A stretch of 64,000 nucleotides of DNA from Alphaproteobacteria bacterium (GTDB lineage: Bacteria > Pseudomonadota > Alphaproteobacteria > Geminicoccales > Geminicoccaceae), in assembly GCA_027045875.1 (NCBI GenBank), contig JALUAG010000049.1, positions 1 through 64,000 of the forward strand, in the 5' to 3' direction. Of the stretch, positions 60,447-64,000 are shown in pieces; the first letter of the stretch is position 1, and every line of letters begins with the position of its first letter. The notes below the pieces were generated by a model. That model did no database searches, was not told the origin of the DNA, and was given only the letters and a program-made list of their open reading frames with translations. A program made the translations under genes and the position numbers.

Positions 60447-61795
60447 ATGGCCACGGCGTGGCGCTGCGTTCCGGGCTCGAGATAGCGGTCGAAGGCGGCC
60501 GCCACGAGGCGCAACAGCGGCCGGTTCTCCGCCGGCACCGAGACCCGTCCGTGCTCGAAGCGGGCGATGCCGAGTTCGACCAGCCGCCGTATCCGTGCGC
60601 CGTCGGGCTCGATCGCGGCTCGCGGCACGCCGCGGGCCTCGGCCATGCGGTCGAGGTCCACCTCCCCGAAGCACATGATCTGCTCGATCACCGCCCGGAT
60701 CGCCCGGTCGGTGGCCCCGAGCGCGAGCCCGCGGGCGATCGGCAGTCGCCCGGCCTGCAGCTCGCGCCGCCAGAGCCGGAGGTCGGCGCTGTTCTGCGCA
60801 TAGCCCGCCGGCAGCTCGCCGATCGCCGAACAGCCGAAGCCGAGCAGCGCATCGGCGGGGTCGGTGGTGTAGCCCTGGAAATTGCGCCGCAGGCTCCGGT
60901 CCCGCAGCGCACGGGCCATCGAATCCTCCGGGCGGGCGAAATGGTCGAGGCCGATCGCCACGTAGCCCGCGCGATCGAAACTCTCGGCGATGGCCTCGAA
61001 CTGGGCGGCGCGGGCGGCGGCGTCGGGCAGGGCCGTCTCCGGGATCAGGCCCTGGTGGCGCTTGAGCCGTGGCAGATGGGCATAGCCGAAGACGGCTGCG
61101 CGGTCCGGCTCGAGGGCCAGGATCTCGGTCGCCGTGCGGCGCACGGTGGCCACGGTCTGGTGGGGCAGGCCGTAGAGCAGATCGACCGAGATGTGCCCGA
61201 TCCCCGCCGCCCGCAACCGTTCGAACACCGAGGCCACCTGCGCCAGCGGCTGGATCCGGTTGACCGCCGCCTGCACCGTGGGATCGGTGGTCTGGACGCC
61301 GAGGCTGGCGCGGTTGACACCGCCCTCGACCAGGGCGGCGATGAGATCCCCGTCCACCATGCGCGGATCGAGCTCGATGGCGATCTCGACGTCGGGCAGG
61401 AACACGAAGCGGCGGCGCAACCGTTGGAGGATCCGCGTCATGCCTTGCGGGCCGACGATCGAGGGGGTGCCGCCGCCGAAATGGAGGTGCACGACCCGCA
61501 TGGTGGCGGGCAGATGCGAGACCACGAGATCGATCTCGCGCTCGAGCAGCGCGAGATACGCCGCCAGCCGCTCGGCCCGCTGCGTGATGTAGGTGTGGCA
61601 GCCGCAGTACCAGCAGAGCTGCCGGCAATAGGGGATGTGGACATAGAGGGAAAGCCGGGCATCCGGCGGCAGCGCTCCGAGCCAGGCGACGTACTCCGCG
61701 GCGCCCACCGCCGTCCCGAAATGCGGGGCGGTGGGATAGCTCGTATAGCGCGGCACCCGTTCACCCTCGAACAGGCGGATGTGCTCGGCACGCAT
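60443..61795 (-). CDS. hemN: Oxygen-independent coproporphyrinogen III oxidase
   Basis: This radical-SAM enzyme makes protoporphyrinogen IX for haem synthesis without oxygen. The 450-aa protein begins with the HemN pattern VPRYTSYPTAPHF. It carries the 4Fe-4S motif in HIPYCRQLCWYCGCHT (CxxxCxxC plus the extra Cys). LHFGGGTPSI and RASLGVQTTDPTVQAAVNR follow. A near-perfect Fnr/Dnr box lies about 70 bases upstream of ATG 61795, fitting induction under low oxygen or NO, when the haem-copper/NnrS cluster would need haem. Confidence 0.95.
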   Translation of the reverse strand: MRAEHIRLFEGERVPRYTSYPTAPHFGTAVGAAEYVAWLGALPPDARLSLYVHIPYCRQLCWYCGCHTYITQRAERLAAYLALLEREIDLVVSHLPATMRVVHLHFGGGTPSIVGPQGMTRILQRLRRRFVFLPDVEIAIELDPRMVDGDLIAALVEGGVNRASLGVQTTDPTVQAAVNRIQPLAQVASVFERLRAAGIGHISVDLLYGLPHQTVATVRRTATEILALEPDRAAVFGYAHLPRLKRHQGLIPETALPDAAARAAQFEAIAESFDRAGYVAIGLDHFARPEDSMARALRDRSLRRNFQGYTTDPADALLGFGCSAIGELPAGYAQNSADLRLWRRELQAGRLPIARGLALGATDRAIRAVIEQIMCFGEVDLDRMAEARGVPRAAIEPDGARIRRLVELGIARFEHGRVSVPAENRPLLRLVAAAFDRYLEPGTQRHAVAI

Positions 61796-61858
61796 GGATC
61801 CGGTCCGTTCGTCCAGCCGCGGAGATCGTGATCCGTAAGATGGTCCTTCGCAGGCGGT

Positions 61859-61872
61859 TCGACATGCGTCAA
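61859..61872. promoter_or_regulatory. Fnr/Dnr-type box before hemN
   Basis: TCGAC-ATGC-GTCAA matches the TTGAC-N4-GTCAA form at nine of ten half-site positions. Its centre is about 70 bases upstream of hemN, in the gap divergent from nhaA. Confidence 0.55.
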
Positions 61873-61989
61873 GCTGCCCCTCTCCGGTACCGCGGCTCGA
61901 CCGCGGCGAGACCCTCGTCTATTTCCTGCCGGGGCCGAGGGGGACGGCCGCGAGGGAAAGCGACAGCTGATGTGCCCTGGAGGCGACGC

Positions 61990-63309
61990 ATGAGCCGCAA
62001 GAAGAGCCGCACGGACCGCCCGACCCATCCCGTGCGCCGACTGCTCACCCCGATCGAGGAGTTCCTGCAGACGGAAGCCCTCGGCGGCGTGGTGCTGATC
62101 ACCACCGCCGTCATCGCCCTCTTGTGGGCGAATTCCCCCTGGGCGGATGCGTACGAGGCGCTCAGGAAGTTCCCGATCGCCATCACCTTCGGCGACTTCA
62201 CCCTGGTCGAACCCTTCGCCTACTGGGTCAACGACCTGCTGATGGCGATCTTCTTCTTCCTGGTCGGTCTCGAGATCAAGCGCGAGCTCCTGGTGGGCGA
62301 ACTCGCGGGATGGAAGAAGGCGGCCCTGCCGGTGGCGGCGGCGGTGGGCGGCATGGTGGTGCCGGCCGGCATCTATCTGGCCTTCACCTTCGGCACCCCG
62401 GAGGCGGTGGGCTGGGGGGTGCCGATGGCCACCGACATCGCCTTCGCGGTGGGCGTGCTGGCCCTGCTCGGGGCACGGGTGCCGGTGGCCCTCAAGGTCT
62501 TTCTGCTGGCCCTCGCCATCATCGACGATCTGGGTGCCGTGCTGGTGATCGCGCTCTTCTACACGGGCGAACTCAACAGCGGCTATCTGGCGCTGGCGGC
62601 GGTCACATGGGTGGTCGCCTTCGCCTACGGCGGCTTCGGCGGCGGCCGCGCGGCGGTGTTCGCGGCCATCGGTCTCGTGCTGTGGTTCTTCACCTTCGAG
62701 TCCGGTGTCCATGCGACCGTCGCCGGGGTGGCGCTCGCCTTCACCGTGCCCATCGCCCGCAACGTCGATCGCAGGACCCTGGTCCAGGAACTGGGCATGC
62801 GGCCCAGCGGCGGCTTCGAGCAGGTGGAGATCAGCATCGGCCACGCCGCCGACGTGCTGCTCGCGGCCCGCAGCCCGCTGCACCGTTTCGAGCACGCGCT
62901 GGCGCCCTATGTCGCCTATCTGATCATGCCCCTGTTCGCGCTGCTCAACGCCGGCATCAGCTTCGGTGGCGAGGGCGGCGGCAGCATGTTCTCGACGGTG
63001 ATGATCGGCGCCTTCCTCGGCCTCCTGCTGGGCAAGCCCCTGGGCATTCTCGGCGCCAGCTGGCTCGCACAGGCGACCGGCATCGCCCGGCTGCCCGAGG
63101 GGGTACCGCTGACTGCGCTGCTCGGTGTGGGCTTTCTCGCCGGCATCGGCTTCACCATGTCGCTGTTCATCGGCGCGCTGGCCTTCGGCGACGGGCCGGT
63201 GCTCGATCAGGCCAAGCTCGGCGTGCTGCTGGCCTCGCTGCTGGCGGCGCTGGCGGGGCTTGCCATCCTCTACCGGGCGCTGCCGGAAAGGGGTGGCGGC
63301 ACGGGCTGA
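61990..63309 (+). CDS. nhaA: Na+/H+ antiporter NhaA
   Basis: This inner-membrane antiporter exchanges two H+ for one Na+. The 439-aa protein has about 12 helices. The ion-binding Asp pair is in LAIIDDLGAVLVIALFYTGE; VPMATDIAFAVGVLALLG and GIGFTMSLFIGALAF are family hallmarks. ATG 61990 has GGAGG nine bases upstream. An earlier in-frame start at 61828 would add a basic N-terminus without similarity. Confidence 0.95.
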   Translation: MSRKKSRTDRPTHPVRRLLTPIEEFLQTEALGGVVLITTAVIALLWANSPWADAYEALRKFPIAITFGDFTLVEPFAYWVNDLLMAIFFFLVGLEIKRELLVGELAGWKKAALPVAAAVGGMVVPAGIYLAFTFGTPEAVGWGVPMATDIAFAVGVLALLGARVPVALKVFLLALAIIDDLGAVLVIALFYTGELNSGYLALAAVTWVVAFAYGGFGGGRAAVFAAIGLVLWFFTFESGVHATVAGVALAFTVPIARNVDRRTLVQELGMRPSGGFEQVEISIGHAADVLLAARSPLHRFEHALAPYVAYLIMPLFALLNAGISFGGEGGGSMFSTVMIGAFLGLLLGKPLGILGASWLAQATGIARLPEGVPLTALLGVGFLAGIGFTMSLFIGALAFGDGPVLDQAKLGVLLASLLAALAGLAILYRALPERGGGTG

Positions 63310-63325
63310 ACGGGCGCGGTCCCGC

Positions 63326-64000
63326 TCAGGGAACCCGGCTGCGCAGGCGGAACCGGGCCTCGATGGAGCTCACGAGATCGACGTGGTCCTCCATCAGCCG
63401 GCTCATCAGGAAGCGCTCGCGCACCGTCCTGCGGGCGGCCGCGCCGAGCCGCCGTCGCAGATCGGGATCCCTGACGAGCTGGACGATACGGGCCGCCGCC
63501 TCCTCCACATTGTTGACGAGGAAGCCGTTCACCCCGTCCCGGATCTGGTGGCGGATGCCGCCGACGTTGCCGCCGATCACCGCCGCTCCCTTCCACATCG
63601 CCTCCGTCACGGTGAGGCCGAAACCCTCGCGCAGGGATTTCTGCAGCACCACCGCCGCCCGTCGCTGGAGGGCGTTGACCAGCGCCGAGTCCTGGACCGA
63701 GAGGATGTGGATGCGGTCGTCGCGGCAGGCGCAGAGGCTCGCGAAGACCTCCTGGCCCTCGGGATCGTCGGTGGCCACATTGCCCACCAGCACCAGAGTG
63801 GCGTCGATCTCGCGGCGGGCGATGCGGAAGGCCTCGATGACCCCCTGCGGGTCCTTCCAGCGGTCGAAGCGGGAGATCTGGACGACCAGCGGAAGGTCGG
63901 TGGGAATGCCGTAGTTGGCCAGCCGTTCCTCGATCTCCTCCTCGCTCAGCTCCTTGTTGGTGGTGTTGAAGGGATTGATGGCCGGCATGATGAACCGCTG
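63326..64000 (-). CDS. GT4 glycosyltransferase, trehalose-synthase (TreT)-like, N-terminus outside window
   Basis: Only the C-terminal 224 codons are seen; the gene enters from the right edge. MPAINPFNTTNKELSEEEI and VVQISRFDRWKDPQGVIEAF match GT4 enzymes related to TreT, which joins NDP-glucose and glucose to trehalose. The donor-binding loop is KSLREGFGLTVTEAMWKG with the E-x7-E motif, followed by GNVGGIRHQI. It is convergent with nhaA across a 16-base gap. The substrate call is family-level. Confidence 0.82.
   Translation of the reverse strand, partial: QRFIMPAINPFNTTNKELSEEEIEERLANYGIPTDLPLVVQISRFDRWKDPQGVIEAFRIARREIDATLVLVGNVATDDPEGQEVFASLCACRDDRIHILSVQDSALVNALQRRAAVVLQKSLREGFGLTVTEAMWKGAAVIGGNVGGIRHQIRDGVNGFLVNNVEEAAARIVQLVRDPDLRRRLGAAARRTVRERFLMSRLMEDHVDLVSSIEARFRLRSRVP

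Noticed and set aside
1-64000. CRISPR arrays, insertion sequences, prophage, integrase or attachment sites
   Set aside because: No regularly spaced repeats, transposase, integrase or phage structural genes were seen. The single tRNA gene is not flanked by an integrase or by a repeat of its 3' end that I could find.

Overview
The window is chromosomal DNA of a high-GC alphaproteobacterium, probably of the Rhodospirillales or a neighbouring order. The signs are very high GC with strong GC3 bias in real genes, CtrA-type boxes (TTAA-N7-TTAAC) in front of several genes, a maf–coaE–dnaQ cluster, and small alphaproteobacterial families (DUF6460-like, DUF1289). No insertion sequences, prophage genes or CRISPR arrays are seen. 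Genes are packed tightly, with many 4-base start/stop overlaps.

Layout. 1–2.1 kb: GDP-L-fucose synthesis (fcl, gmd). 2.2–8.2 kb: an acyl-CoA synthetase, a TrkH potassium transporter, an HNH nuclease and a MASE1 sensor kinase. 8.4–11.7 kb: icd, then dnaQ–coaE–maf. 11.8–18.1 kb: a polyamine-type binding protein, an inositol monophosphatase-like enzyme, MeaB, a lipoprotein, and a coupled hydroxyproline epimerase/dehydratase plus M28 peptidase pair. 18.1–23.7 kb: PBP1A, then fdhD–mobA–helicase. 23.8–31.9 kb: an HpaB-type monooxygenase, LysR, acetylpolyamine amidohydrolase, RimO, FucU, a fumarylacetoacetase-family hydrolase, tRNA-Glu(UUC) and an aldo/keto reductase. 32–36.9 kb: a sulfotransferase divergent from a WbaP-like exopolysaccharide initiator, then DUF1289 and homocysteine methyltransferase.

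36.9–47.1 kb is the most interesting part: a long minus-strand cluster that looks like a nitric-oxide system. In transcription order it reads nnrS, a 55-aa membrane peptide, a CuA subunit II, a haem-copper subunit I, haem O synthase, Sco1, a cytochrome b/2x[4Fe-4S]/MvhD fusion, a membrane-anchored orphan, bacteriohemerythrin, a second nnrS and a TrpD2-like protein. Subunit I keeps all six haem/CuB histidines but has Gln in place of the active-site Tyr of oxygen reductases. It resembles the NorSY–SenC (sNOR) class of putative NO reductases. Two sites of the form TTGAC-N4-GTCAA lie upstream of the first nnrS and of the oxidase operon, and a near match lies upstream of hemN at 61.8 kb. Together they suggest one Crp/Fnr-type (Dnr/NNR-like) NO- or oxygen-sensing regulon.

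47–64 kb: a frameshifted FAD oxidoreductase, a membrane DnaJ/OmpA-like protein, a family 2 glycosyltransferase, a CoA-transferase, a DegP-type protease, two Hsp20 genes with a coupled micro-ORF, a Bcr/CflA exporter next to a glutamine-synthetase paralogue that has lost metal ligands, a FliK-like protein, hemN, nhaA and the 3' part of a trehalose-synthase-like glycosyltransferase running off the right edge.
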